Origin: Gimesia sp.
Lineage (GTDB): Bacteria > Planctomycetota > Planctomycetia > Planctomycetales > Planctomycetaceae
NCBI GenBank assembly: GCA_002706765.1
Contig: PAJV01000075.1
Span: 1-64,000, forward strand
Length of the DNA stretch: 64,000 bases
Direction of reading: 5' to 3'
Below are positions 48,606 through 57,379 of the stretch, piece by piece (the stretch's first letter is position 1; every line of letters begins with the position of its first letter). Made by a program: the position numbers and the translations under genes. The notes below the pieces were generated by a model. That model had not been told where the DNA came from and searched no databases. It saw nothing but the letters and a program-made list of their open reading frames with translations.

Positions 48606-49679
48606 ATGAGCTGGACGCTGGAAAAGATTCTGAAAGGTGCTCGATCATTTAAGGCAAGCGATATCCATCTGGTACGCGGGTTGTCTCCCTCTCTGCGGAT
48701 ACATGGTGAAATCCGCCCGTTTGATGGTCCCCCTCTACTCAAAGAGGATCTGATTAATCTGTATCAATCTGTTCTGAATGAGAAGCAGAAGAAATTCTTC
48801 GAGGAGAACTGGCAGGTTTGTTTTTCTGATTATACGGAAGGAGTTGGACGATACCGGGTGAGCGTGTATTATCACTCGGGGATCCCGGAATTCTCGATTC
48901 GCTTATGTGAATCCAGTGTCAGAAGTAAGGAAGAATTAAGACTTCCTCCCGTGATTGACGAGTTGACACGCCTGCCAGGTGGATTAATCCTGGTCACTGG
49001 TCCTACCGGTATGGGAAAAACGACAACGCTCAATTACATGATCCATTCAATCAACCAGCAACGTCGTGCCAAGATCGTCACGATTGAAGATCCGGTTGAA
49101 TTCACGCACGATAATATCCGCAGCATCGTAATTCAGCAGGAGATCTTAGGAGATGTGTTGAACTTCCAAAGTGCACTAAGACATGTATTACGCCAGGACC
49201 CGGACGTCATTGTGATCGGTGAAATGCGGGATTTGGAAACAATTGAAACAGCGCTGATTGCTGCAGAAACCGGACACCTGGTGATTGCCACGCTACATAC
49301 ACCTGACTCAATTCAAACGATCCAGAGAATCTACAGTGTCTTTCCCGCCGAACAGCAAAACTCCATTTCAGTTCAATTAGCCAATAGCATCCAGGCGATC
49401 ATATCGCAAAAGTTACTGCCGCATGCCACAGGCACAGATCGTTTGCTGGCTTGTGAAATTTGTATTGCCACTCCTGCCATCCGAAATCATATTCGGGAAA
49501 AGCAGGCACATCAAATTTACAGCGAAATGCAAACAGGCCGCAAACATCAAATGAAAACGATGGATCAGATTTTGATGGAACTCTACCAGGCCGGCGAAAT
49601 CACTTATGACGTCGCGATCTCCAATGCGCGCGAACCAAAGGCGATTTTGTCATCGACGAACAAATCTGATGCCGGTTGA
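48606..49679 (+). CDS. PilT-like secretion/retraction ATPase
   Basis: 357 residues, the length of PilT. Walker A GPTGMGKTT is at 132-140, the Asp box at E161-D162 (TIEDPVEF), Walker B at about 199-208 (PDVIVIGEMR, catalytic Glu206), and the His box TGHLVIATLHT at 223-232. The N-terminal PAS-like domain (ASDIHLVRGLSPSLRIHGEI) is complete. PilT proteins retract type IV pili; no pilus genes lie nearby, so it may serve the unknown complex encoded by this operon, or act on pili encoded elsewhere. Last gene of the operon. Confidence 0.88.
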   Translation: MSWTLEKILKGARSFKASDIHLVRGLSPSLRIHGEIRPFDGPPLLKEDLINLYQSVLNEKQKKFFEENWQVCFSDYTEGVGRYRVSVYYHSGIPEFSIRLCESSVRSKEELRLPPVIDELTRLPGGLILVTGPTGMGKTTTLNYMIHSINQQRRAKIVTIEDPVEFTHDNIRSIVIQQEILGDVLNFQSALRHVLRQDPDVIVIGEMRDLETIETALIAAETGHLVIATLHTPDSIQTIQRIYSVFPAEQQNSISVQLANSIQAIISQKLLPHATGTDRLLACEICIATPAIRNHIREKQAHQIYSEMQTGRKHQMKTMDQILMELYQAGEITYDVAISNAREPKAILSSTNKSDAG

Positions 49680-49794
49680 ACCAACCAGGATCAATATCCT
49701 GTCAAATCCCAAGATCGTGAAGGAGGTTTGACGAGTTGATGAAAATGGGACTTCAGGGCATGTTCTTGCCAGGCAGCGTGGGGATACCGCACTG

Positions 49795-49869
49795 ATGTCT
49801 GCCGATCGGCAACCCTGATTGCAGCGATAAAGAAACCGGCCACCGGAACCGCTGATTTGCTGTCAGGTA
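49795..49869 (+). repeat. Direct repeat (~75 bp) left of the second DUF1559/lipoprotein pair
   Basis: The stretch from ATGTCTGCCGATCGG to GATTTGCTGTCAGGTA matches 51722-51795 in the same orientation, with shared blocks TGCAGCG.TAAAGAAACC, ACCGCT and TTGCT.TCAGGTA. The two copies bracket 1.85 kb containing exactly the two minus-strand genes. Confidence 0.6.
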
Positions 49870-49898
49870 CACGCCAGCGACATCACCAGGGAAGAGCC

Positions 49899-50324
49899 TT
49901 ACTTCTCGCTCGTCAGTTCAAACGTGAACTCATTCTCGCCGGACTGGATTTCTTCCTCCAGCTCCGTTTTCGTGTTGTACCGGGCGGGGACGTATTGCTC
50001 CAGAATCGGAATTTTTTCTCCAGGATTGGATTCATCAAATTTTCCCGGCACTTCACGTCTGGCAGTGATTTGTATCTGTTTTGATCCCGGGGTGACTTCC
50101 AGACTGAACTGGCCGTTTTGAATTTTCCCGCCCGCGCCAGAAGCGACACCCGCTGGATCGCGAAAGACAATCCGGCCATCTTCCAGCGGTTTTCCATCCA
50201 AGGTGACAGTTCCCGAAACCTGCGGCAATCCCGTGCCCGAGCTCAGCATTCCACAGCCCAGGCCTGGCAGGCACAAACAACTAACCAGAAAACCCAACAG
50301 CAATGTTCTAGGTAACATTCTCAT
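49899..50324 (-). CDS. Lipoprotein with carboxypeptidase-regulatory-like domain
   Basis: 141 residues: signal and lipobox (LLLGFLVSCLCLPGLGCG; Cys at LGC), then SGTVTLDGKPLEDGRIVFRD, GGKIQNGQFSLEVTPGSKQI and a closing FTFELTSEK, the transthyretin-like fold. It follows a DUF1559 gene by 157 bases, repeating the arrangement at 38251-36579, which suggests that the two proteins work together at the envelope. Confidence 0.82.
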   Translation of the reverse strand: MRMLPRTLLLGFLVSCLCLPGLGCGMLSSGTGLPQVSGTVTLDGKPLEDGRIVFRDPAGVASGAGGKIQNGQFSLEVTPGSKQIQITARREVPGKFDESNPGEKIPILEQYVPARYNTKTELEEEIQSGENEFTFELTSEK

Positions 50325-50481
50325 CCTTCTTACTCAGCAGGGTTCATCCTTATCTCCGTCCCTGTAAGGCCGGAGCGAAGGAACTGCTTTCATCGGTGGT
50401 TTATAGTGAATGGTCTTTGCCTCACCAGGCACGAACAGAAATTGCATCGCAGCCCGTCCGGAAGCTGATGCGCCAGAGATT

Positions 50482-51441
50482 CTAGAATTCTCCAATGACT
50501 TCGCCACCTTCGCGAGTGCTTAACGCCTGCCAGGTCGGCATATGGATACTGTCTGAGACAAATCGAACGGCTCCGTCACCCATGAGAACCATGACCCCAC
50601 CGGTGTGATAACTGCGGGCGTAATTGTAAGCCGGTTGACTACTCCCTTGCGGTTCACAGGGAGCTTGCAGATTATCTTCTGTTTTGCAGGCATAAATCTG
50701 ATCTGGTACCGTAGTGTTGGGGCGTTCCCGCGTTGTGAAACCGAATTCACCATGAGCGCCACCATTCCAGTAAGATCCCGGTTCACCAAACGCGGATGCG
50801 ACGGCTCCCGAGCGGGCAATCACTTCGCCCATTAACATCGTGTTGGAAGTCCCGTCCACAACATCACGCATTCGCGTACTCGAACAATGCCAGAACATTC
50901 CCAGTAAATTGGATCCCTTGATCTGCCCCGTCCCCGTACTGACCACATAATTCCCGACGAACCCTCGATTAATGACCGGTCCACCTGGATTCGAAGGGCA
51001 CATGGCTGTGGCCACGGGAGTAGACGCGATGCTGAGTGGTGTCTGATGCGTATAGGTATTGTTGGTTCCCATATATCCGCCACTGGCCTGGTGATCTTTA
51101 TGGTGAGTCCAGTAAGCGTTGTATAATGTCGCTTGTTCGAGTTGCGGCAGCAGATTGTGGAAGAAAGTATCCCGGCGCGTTATTTCCGCGGCACCTGTTC
51201 CACCGACTTCTCGATACCCATAGGGGAAGACGCTATGAGCATCGTGATAGTTATGCAGCGCTATCCCGAATTGCTTCATATTGTTTCTGCAAGAACTCCG
51301 CCGGGCTGCCTCACGGGCCTGCTGGACCGCCGGGAGCAGTAACGCAATCAGAATGGCAATGATCGCTATGACCACCAGTAATTCAATCAGTGTGAATCCC
51401 CGTTTCCCGGCGAGAGGCGGATGATGAACTTCAGCACGCAT
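50482..51441 (-). CDS. DUF1559 family protein with prepilin-type N-terminus
   Basis: 319 residues. Prepilin-like start [20 protein letters not shown] and [20 protein letters not shown], and the late H-x9-DG motif ([19 protein letters not shown]). It starts with [14 protein letters not shown], a slightly longer leader than the 37262-38251 protein. It has no linked sigma factor, unlike that copy, but like it precedes a small lipoprotein gene. A likely promoter region lies in 51442-51720. Confidence 0.92.
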   Translation of the reverse strand: MRAEVHHPPLAGKRGFTLIELLVVIAIIAILIALLLPAVQQAREAARRSSCRNNMKQFGIALHNYHDAHSVFPYGYREVGGTGAAEITRRDTFFHNLLPQLEQATLYNAYWTHHKDHQASGGYMGTNNTYTHQTPLSIASTPVATAMCPSNPGGPVINRGFVGNYVVSTGTGQIKGSNLLGMFWHCSSTRMRDVVDGTSNTMLMGEVIARSGAVASAFGEPGSYWNGGAHGEFGFTTRERPNTTVPDQIYACKTEDNLQAPCEPQGSSQPAYNYARSYHTGGVMVLMGDGAVRFVSDSIHMPTWQALSTREGGEVIGEF

Positions 51442-51721
51442 AAAAAACTCCTAAAGCTGGAAGAAGACAAGCGGTATATAATGGTTAATTAGCACATTTA
51501 TCCAGTGTTGCCATTTTATACCAAACTTAATGCCAGGGCAACATACTAAACAACCTTGCTTATTTCTCACACAAGCAATAACTCTGAAAAAGAGCACATT
51601 TCAGCAATACTCTGTAAGATGGACACTCAGTGTAAAGTTCCCCAGAACAAGGGGGCCTTTCACAATGGGAAAACACTTCAAAGTACCCGAAGCTGCCGCG
51701 TGTCGGTCTGAAGCCTGATAA

Positions 51722-51795
51722 ATGTCTGACGATTGGGGCACCTGTCTGCAGCGCTAAAGAAACCAGCCATACAACCGCTAACTTGCTATCAGGTA
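51722..51795 (+). repeat. Direct repeat (~75 bp) right of the second DUF1559/lipoprotein pair
   Basis: Partner of 49795-49869, same orientation. It lies about 95 bases before the NucS-like gene. The remaining bases of 51442-51889 show no gene. Confidence 0.6.
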
Positions 51796-51889
51796 ACCAT
51801 TTGCTACACTGGGGATTCGTGTACACTCCATTGGTTCCTCAACTGGCTCTCCGATGAATGATTTGTAGATGCTGTAGCAGAGACGGCCC

Positions 51890-53041
51890 ATGTATAAGAT
51901 CGATAAAGCAACCAACCGAATTATTGAAGTTGACTCTCCCAAATTCTCAGAACTTGGTTTTACCGAACGGCACCATCTGCAGGAGTGGCTGGCCCACACG
52001 CCCGCTGCCCTGGGAGAAGAGTTGCTGATCATCCAGAAAGAGTTCGACGGCTTCGATGACACCAAAGAGCGTCTGGACCTGTTAGCGCTCGATAAAGACG
52101 GCAACCTGGTCATCATCGAAAACAAACTCGACGACTCCGGCCGCGACGTGGTCTGGCAGGCCCTCAAATATGCCAGTTACTGTTCCACATTCACCAAAGA
52201 ACAGATCATAAAGTCCTACCAGGAATTCCTGAACAAGAGCGGCCGCAGCGATGAAGACGCCGCCTCAAATGTCATCGAATTTCTGGAATTCTCCGATCTC
52301 GAAGAAGTCGTCCTCAACAGCACGAATACACAGCGTTTGATGTTTGTCGCCGCCAACTTCCGAAAAGAAGTCACAAGTACGGCACTCTGGCTGCTGGGTA
52401 ACGGAATCTCGCTGCAGTGCATCAAAGTTACTCCTTATCGCCACGAGACGGACCTGTATCTCAATGTCGAGCAGATCATTCCCACGCCAGAAGCGGAAGA
52501 GTTGATGATCAGCATCAACGCGAAAGCCAAGGAGGAAAAAGAGACGGTGGGTAAGCAGCACAGCCGCTATCGGGTTCGTCTCCAATACTGGGAGCAGGCC
52601 GTCATTGCCTTTCACAAAAGCGATTGCCACCTGTTTGAAAATATCAGCCCCAGTAAAGACCAGTGGATCAGTGCCGGGTCAGGTGTCAGTGGTTGCACCT
52701 TTACCCTCATCTTTGGAAAATCGGAATCACGCGTCGAAGTCATTATGGGACGTTCTGATTTGAAAGAAAACAAGTTGATCTTTGATGCGTTAGCCTCGCA
52801 AAAAGTAATCCTGGAAGAGAAGTTCGGGCATCCGTTAATCTGGTATCGCAATGATGATAAAAAAGTATCGCGTATCCAGTATCCTCTAGATATTGATGGC
52901 TACGACAAAGAAAACTGGCCGACACTGATCGACTGGATGGTCAAGCACATGACCCGACTGGAAAAAACCTTCAAACAGCCCCTGCTCGAAGCCGCTGAAC
53001 AGATGAAGAAAACCCTGCAGGAACCAGTCAACACCGTCTGA
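51890..53041 (+). CDS. NucS-like PD-(D/E)XK-type N-terminus with DUF4268 C-terminus
   Basis: 383 residues. The first ~110 residues match the nuclease-type fold: RLDLLALDKDGNLVIIENKL, where an Asp and the E-N-K triad fit PD-(D/E)XK geometry, followed by VVWQALKYASYCS with the QALKYA helix seen in NucS/restriction-like proteins. The region from about 230 is DUF4268-like (HSRYRVRLQYWEQAVIAFHK; VEVIMGRSDLKENKLIFDAL; WYRNDDKKVSRI). These proteins are often encoded inside restriction or defence loci. It is 144 bases upstream of the HsdM-HsdR fusion gene on the same strand and may supply the nuclease that the fusion lacks. Confidence 0.75.
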   Translation: MYKIDKATNRIIEVDSPKFSELGFTERHHLQEWLAHTPAALGEELLIIQKEFDGFDDTKERLDLLALDKDGNLVIIENKLDDSGRDVVWQALKYASYCSTFTKEQIIKSYQEFLNKSGRSDEDAASNVIEFLEFSDLEEVVLNSTNTQRLMFVAANFRKEVTSTALWLLGNGISLQCIKVTPYRHETDLYLNVEQIIPTPEAEELMISINAKAKEEKETVGKQHSRYRVRLQYWEQAVIAFHKSDCHLFENISPSKDQWISAGSGVSGCTFTLIFGKSESRVEVIMGRSDLKENKLIFDALASQKVILEEKFGHPLIWYRNDDKKVSRIQYPLDIDGYDKENWPTLIDWMVKHMTRLEKTFKQPLLEAAEQMKKTLQEPVNTV

Positions 53042-53185
53042 TAAACGGTCCGTCGAGACATTCGTGTCATTTCGAACCCTTCGAGAACACAAAAACCGGG
53101 TGGCAGGGTGGCTTGCCGACAGTGAATACAGAACCCCGGACAGACATCTGAAAACCGCATTGATCATCAGCACCAGGGAACCATA

Positions 53186-56100
53186 ATGGCGAAGAAAAAA
53201 GCAGCCCCCCAAAAGAGTGACAAAGGGTTTGAGGAGTCCCTCTGGGATTCCGCGAATCGGCTGCGGGGCAGTGTGGAATCTTCCGAATATAAACACGTCG
53301 TTCTCAGTCTGATCTTCCTCAAGTTCGTCTCCGACAAATTCGAGGAACGCCGCGCGGAACTCATCGACGAAGGCAAAGGCGACTTCACCGACCAGGTCGC
53401 GTTCTACACGATGAAAAACGTCTTCTACCTGCCGGAGAAATCCCGCTGGAGCTATATCCAGCAGCAGGCCAAGCAGGGGGATATCGCTCTCAAGATCGAC
53501 ACCGCGCTGACCCAGGTCGAAAAGAACAACGTCTCGCTCAAAGGGGCACTGCCGGACAACTACTTCTCACGTCTGGGGCTCGACAGCAGCAAGCTGGCCG
53601 CGCTGATCGACGCCATCAACAAGATCGACACCGTCAAAGACAAAGAGCAGGACGTCGTCGGCCGCGTGTATGAATACTTCCTCGGCAAATTCGCGGCTTC
53701 GGAAGGCAAGCTGGGGGGCGAATTCTACACGCCCAAGTGCATCGTCAACCTGATTGCCGAAATGATTGAACCCTATAAGGGGAAAATCTACGACCCCTGT
53801 TGCGGCTCGGGGGGCATGTTCGTGCAGTCGCTCAAGTTCGTGCAGAGCCATCACGGCAATACGAAGGACATCTCGGTCTACGGGCAGGAATACACGGCGA
53901 CCACTTATAAGCTGGCGAAAATGAACCTCGCCGTCCGCGGCATCAATGCCAACCTGGGCGAGGTTCCCGCCGACAGTTTTTTCAAGGACCAGCACGAGGA
54001 CCTCAAGGCCGATTACATCATGGCCAATCCGCCGTTCAACATGAAGGACTGGCGGGGAGCCGACGAACTCGTCAACGATCCCCGCTGGAGCGGCTACGAA
54101 ACCCCACCCACCGGCAACGCGAACTACGCCTGGATTCTGCACATGCTTTCCAAGCTCTCGCAGCACGGCGTTGCCGGCTTCGTCCTGGCCAACGGTTCGA
54201 TGTCGACCAACACCAGCGGCGAAGGGACCATCCGCCAGAAACTGGTCGAGAACGATCTGGTCGACTGCATGATCGCGCTGCCCGGCCAATTGTTTTACAC
54301 CACACAGATCCCCGTCTGCCTCTGGTTCCTGGCGAAGAATAAAAAAGCCGACAAGAAACGGGACTACCGCAACCGGGAAGGGGAGACCCTGTTCATCGAC
54401 GCCCGCAAACAGGGCACGATGATCAGCCGCACGCAGAAGGAACTGACGCAAGACGACATCGCCGCCATCGCACGCACCTACCACGCCTGGCGCGGTGAGA
54501 AAAAGGACGGCAAATACGCAGACCAGCCCGGCTACTGCAAATCAGCCACGCTGGCCGAGATCCAGAAACACGACTACGTCCTGACCCCCGGCCGCTACGT
54601 CGGCGCCGCCGACCTGGAAGACGACGGCATCCCCTTCGAAACCAAAATGACCGAACTGAGCCAGACGCTGTATGAGCAGATGGCAGAGTCCGCCAAGCTG
54701 GATAAGGTGATTCGAAAGAATCTGGAAGGGCTCGGTTACCCGCAATACTACGCCGCCACGAAACTGTTTCAGAATATCCTCGCGCACAAGCGACCCGCGG
54801 GCGACGGGAAGGGGGGGACCTACTTCGGCGCCACCGGTTGCGGCAAGAGTTATACGATGCTCTTTCTGACCCGGCTGCTGATGAAAAGCGTCCAACTGGG
54901 CAGCCCGACGATCATCCTGATCACCGACCGCACCGATCTAGACAGCCAGCTCTCTAAAATGTTCGTCAATGCCAAGCAGTACATCGGCGACGAACTGGTG
55001 CTGAGCGTGGAGAGCCGGTCGCACCTTCGCGAACTGCTGAAAGGCCACCAGAGCGGCGGCGTCTTTCTGACCACGATTCACAAATTCACCGAAGATACGC
55101 AGCTGCTGACCGAACGGGACAACGTGATCTGCATCTCGGACGAAGCGCACCGCAGCCAGGTCAACCTGGATCAGAAGGTCCGCGTCACCGAGAAAGGGGT
55201 GAAGAAGACCTATGGCTTTGCGAAATACCTGCACGATTCGCTGCCTTACGCCACGTTTGTCGGCTTCACCGGCACCCCGATCGACGCCACGCTGGATGTG
55301 TTCGGGCCGGTCATCGATTCCTACACGATGACCGAATCGGTGGCGGATGAGATTACGGTACACATCGTCTACGAAGGCCGGGCCGCGAAGGTGCTGCTTG
55401 ATCATCGCAAGCTGCAGGAGATTGAAGACTACTACGAACAGTGCGAAGCCGATGGCGCCAGCGACTACGCGATTGAATCCAGCAAAAAAGCGAATACGCA
55501 AATGACGCTGATCCTGGGCGACCCGGATCGGCTGAAAGCGTTAGCGGCGGATTTCGTGAAGCACTACGATACCCGCATCGCCGAAGGGGCCACCATCGCG
55601 GGCAAAGCGATGTTCGTGTGCAGCAATCGCAGTATCGCGTATGCGTTCTACCAGGAAGTGATAGAACGGCGTCCCGAATGGGCCGAGGCGCGGGCGTGTG
55701 CTGAGGGAGAAGAACTCAGCACGCAGGAGCAGCAGGAGATCAAGCCGATGGAACGCATCAAACTGGTGATGACCCGCGGCAAAGACGATTCAGAGACGCT
55801 GTACAACATGCTGGGAACCAAAGAGTACCGCGAGGAACTGGCGAAGCAGTTCAAGAACGAAAAGTCGAATTTCAAAATCGCGATCGTCGTCGACATGTGG
55901 CTGACCGGCTTTGATGTGCCGGAGTTGGATACGATTTACATCGACAAACCGATCCAGCGGCACAATCTGATTCAGACCATCTCCCGGGTGAACCGCAAAT
56001 CGCAGGGGAAAGAGAAGGGGCTGGTTGTCGATTACATCGGCATCAAAAAGCAGATGAACCTGGCGCTGGCCCATTATTCCAAAGCCGACCAGAGCAACAT

Positions 56101-57118
56101 CGAAGAGGTGGAACAGTCACTGACGGTGGTCCGCGATCACTTGGACCTGATGCGGGCCATCTTCCACAAATTCGATGCGAAGCCGTATTTCACCGGTCAG
56201 CCGATCGAGCAACTGAACTGTCTGAACCGGGCGGTCGAATACGTGCAGTTGACGCAGGACCTGGAAAAGCGGTTCATGTTCCTGGGTAAACGCATGAAAG
56301 CCGCGTATGACATCTGTGTCGGTTCGGATGAACTCACACAGGATGAGCGGGACCACGTGCATTTTTACCTGGCGATCCGTTCGATCATCTTCAAACTGAC
56401 CAAAGGGGACGCCCCCGACCTGGCGCAGATGAATGCGCGGGTGCAGCAGATGATTGCGGAGGCCATCGAGAGTGAAGGGGTCGAAGAGATTTTCAAGCTG
56501 GGGCAGGAGAATGCCACGCAGGTCGATATTTTCGATCCCGACTACCTGGCGAAAATCGAAAAGATCAAACTCCCCCACACCCGCATCAAGCTGCTGCAGA
56601 AACTATTGACCAAAGCGATTGACGAATTCAAGAAGGTCAACAAAATCAAGGGCGTTGATTTTTCCCGGCAGTTGCAGTCGCTGGTCGATAAATACAACGA
56701 CCGTAACGAACAGGATACGCTGGAGAGTGATGTACTGGATGATTTTACCGAAGAGATCATCAACATGTATTACGAGATGCAGAAGGAGATGGGCTCGTAC
56801 GCCGACCTGGGTATCGACTTCGAAGAGAAGGCGTTCTATGACATTCTGAAAGCCCTGACAGTGAAATACGATTTCGAATACCCCGATGAGAAGCTGCTGT
56901 ACCTGGCGAAAGAGGTCAAGCTGATCGTCGACGATAAGGCCCGCTATACCGACTGGAGCCGCCGCGACGACATCAAAGCGGAACTCAAGGCGGACCTGAT
57001 CATCCTGCTGGCCCGGAACGGCTATCCCCCGATTGACCGCGACGAGATCTATAAGGAAATCTTCGAGCAGGCAGAGAACTTCAAGAAATACCAGGGGCAA
57101 CGCGACGGGGATGATTAA
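53186..57118 (+). CDS. Fusion of type I methylase HsdM to the HsdR motor, without HsdS or HsdR nuclease domain
   Basis: 1310 residues, start at ATG 53186 with AGGGAA just before. Residues 1-~518 are a whole HsdM: N-terminal helical domain, GEFYTPKCIVNLIAEM, motif I DPCCGSGGM (203-211), catalytic NPPF (281-284), and the usual C-terminal end SAKLDKVIRKNLEGLGY. Directly after, at about 519, comes the HsdR motor: YYAATKLFQNIL, Walker A GATGCGKS (548-555), DEAH (652-655), TGTP (695-698), MWLTGFDVPELDT and QTISRVNRKSQGK, then the helical HsdR C-terminus. The ~200-250 residue PD-(D/E)XK domain that normally opens HsdR is absent, and no specificity subunit lies near. GC looks higher than in flanking genes. 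It could be a working fused enzyme, a deletion product, or a motor-methylase awaiting partners in trans. Confidence 0.85.
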   Translation: MAKKKAAPQKSDKGFEESLWDSANRLRGSVESSEYKHVVLSLIFLKFVSDKFEERRAELIDEGKGDFTDQVAFYTMKNVFYLPEKSRWSYIQQQAKQGDIALKIDTALTQVEKNNVSLKGALPDNYFSRLGLDSSKLAALIDAINKIDTVKDKEQDVVGRVYEYFLGKFAASEGKLGGEFYTPKCIVNLIAEMIEPYKGKIYDPCCGSGGMFVQSLKFVQSHHGNTKDISVYGQEYTATTYKLAKMNLAVRGINANLGEVPADSFFKDQHEDLKADYIMANPPFNMKDWRGADELVNDPRWSGYETPPTGNANYAWILHMLSKLSQHGVAGFVLANGSMSTNTSGEGTIRQKLVENDLVDCMIALPGQLFYTTQIPVCLWFLAKNKKADKKRDYRNREGETLFIDARKQGTMISRTQKELTQDDIAAIARTYHAWRGEKKDGKYADQPGYCKSATLAEIQKHDYVLTPGRYVGAADLEDDGIPFETKMTELSQTLYEQMAESAKLDKVIRKNLEGLGYPQYYAATKLFQNILAHKRPAGDGKGGTYFGATGCGKSYTMLFLTRLLMKSVQLGSPTIILITDRTDLDSQLSKMFVNAKQYIGDELVLSVESRSHLRELLKGHQSGGVFLTTIHKFTEDTQLLTERDNVICISDEAHRSQVNLDQKVRVTEKGVKKTYGFAKYLHDSLPYATFVGFTGTPIDATLDVFGPVIDSYTMTESVADEITVHIVYEGRAAKVLLDHRKLQEIEDYYEQCEADGASDYAIESSKKANTQMTLILGDPDRLKALAADFVKHYDTRIAEGATIAGKAMFVCSNRSIAYAFYQEVIERRPEWAEARACAEGEELSTQEQQEIKPMERIKLVMTRGKDDSETLYNMLGTKEYREELAKQFKNEKSNFKIAIVVDMWLTGFDVPELDTIYIDKPIQRHNLIQTISRVNRKSQGKEKGLVVDYIGIKKQMNLALAHYSKADQSNIEEVEQSLTVVRDHLDLMRAIFHKFDAKPYFTGQPIEQLNCLNRAVEYVQLTQDLEKRFMFLGKRMKAAYDICVGSDELTQDERDHVHFYLAIRSIIFKLTKGDAPDLAQMNARVQQMIAEAIESEGVEEIFKLGQENATQVDIFDPDYLAKIEKIKLPHTRIKLLQKLLTKAIDEFKKVNKIKGVDFSRQLQSLVDKYNDRNEQDTLESDVLDDFTEEIINMYYEMQKEMGSYADLGIDFEEKAFYDILKALTVKYDFEYPDEKLLYLAKEVKLIVDDKARYTDWSRRDDIKAELKADLIILLARNGYPPIDRDEIYKEIFEQAENFKKYQGQRDGDD

Positions 57119-57166
57119 AAAGGTGTCAGGAACCTTAAATTTAAGGTTCCTGACACCTTTTTAATC
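57113..57166. terminator. 54-bp perfect palindrome overlapping the stop codon of the HsdM-HsdR gene
   Basis: Each base at position k pairs with the base at 114279-k from 57113 to 57166; the centre is CCTTAAA|TTTAAGG and the arms contain GGTGTCAGG / CCTGACACC flanked by A5 and T5. It has a complete 27-bp stem with no loop and ends in TTTTTAA on either strand. It probably acts as a bidirectional terminator, but the perfect symmetry is also that of a repetitive palindromic or mobile element end. The TAA stop (57116-57118) is inside it. Confidence 0.7.
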
Positions 57167-57379
57167 TGTTCCCATTGGGCGCGATGTCGGGTTGATACCC
57201 GCCAGGCGGGTCGACACATGGGTCGACCCCTACGAAAACGGGTTGGCTTTTTTGTTCTGATTTGAACGATTGCCCTGCCAGTTTCCTGTTCGCTGCGACA
57301 ACCCCGGATTGCATCCAGGGCTACCCCTTTATTTCTTTCAGATTAGACCGTGTACGTATAAAAGGTGCACCTTTTATAC

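Noticed and set aside
49728-49793. Short frame with AAGGAGG upstream after the PilT gene.
   Set aside because: The product would be only about 18 residues and the spacing to the ATG is too long.
53567-54484. 305-codon open frame on the minus strand inside the HsdM-HsdR gene.
   Set aside because: It is the complement of a GC-rich gene with strong third-position bias; the product has no known domain, whereas the plus strand encodes clear motifs.
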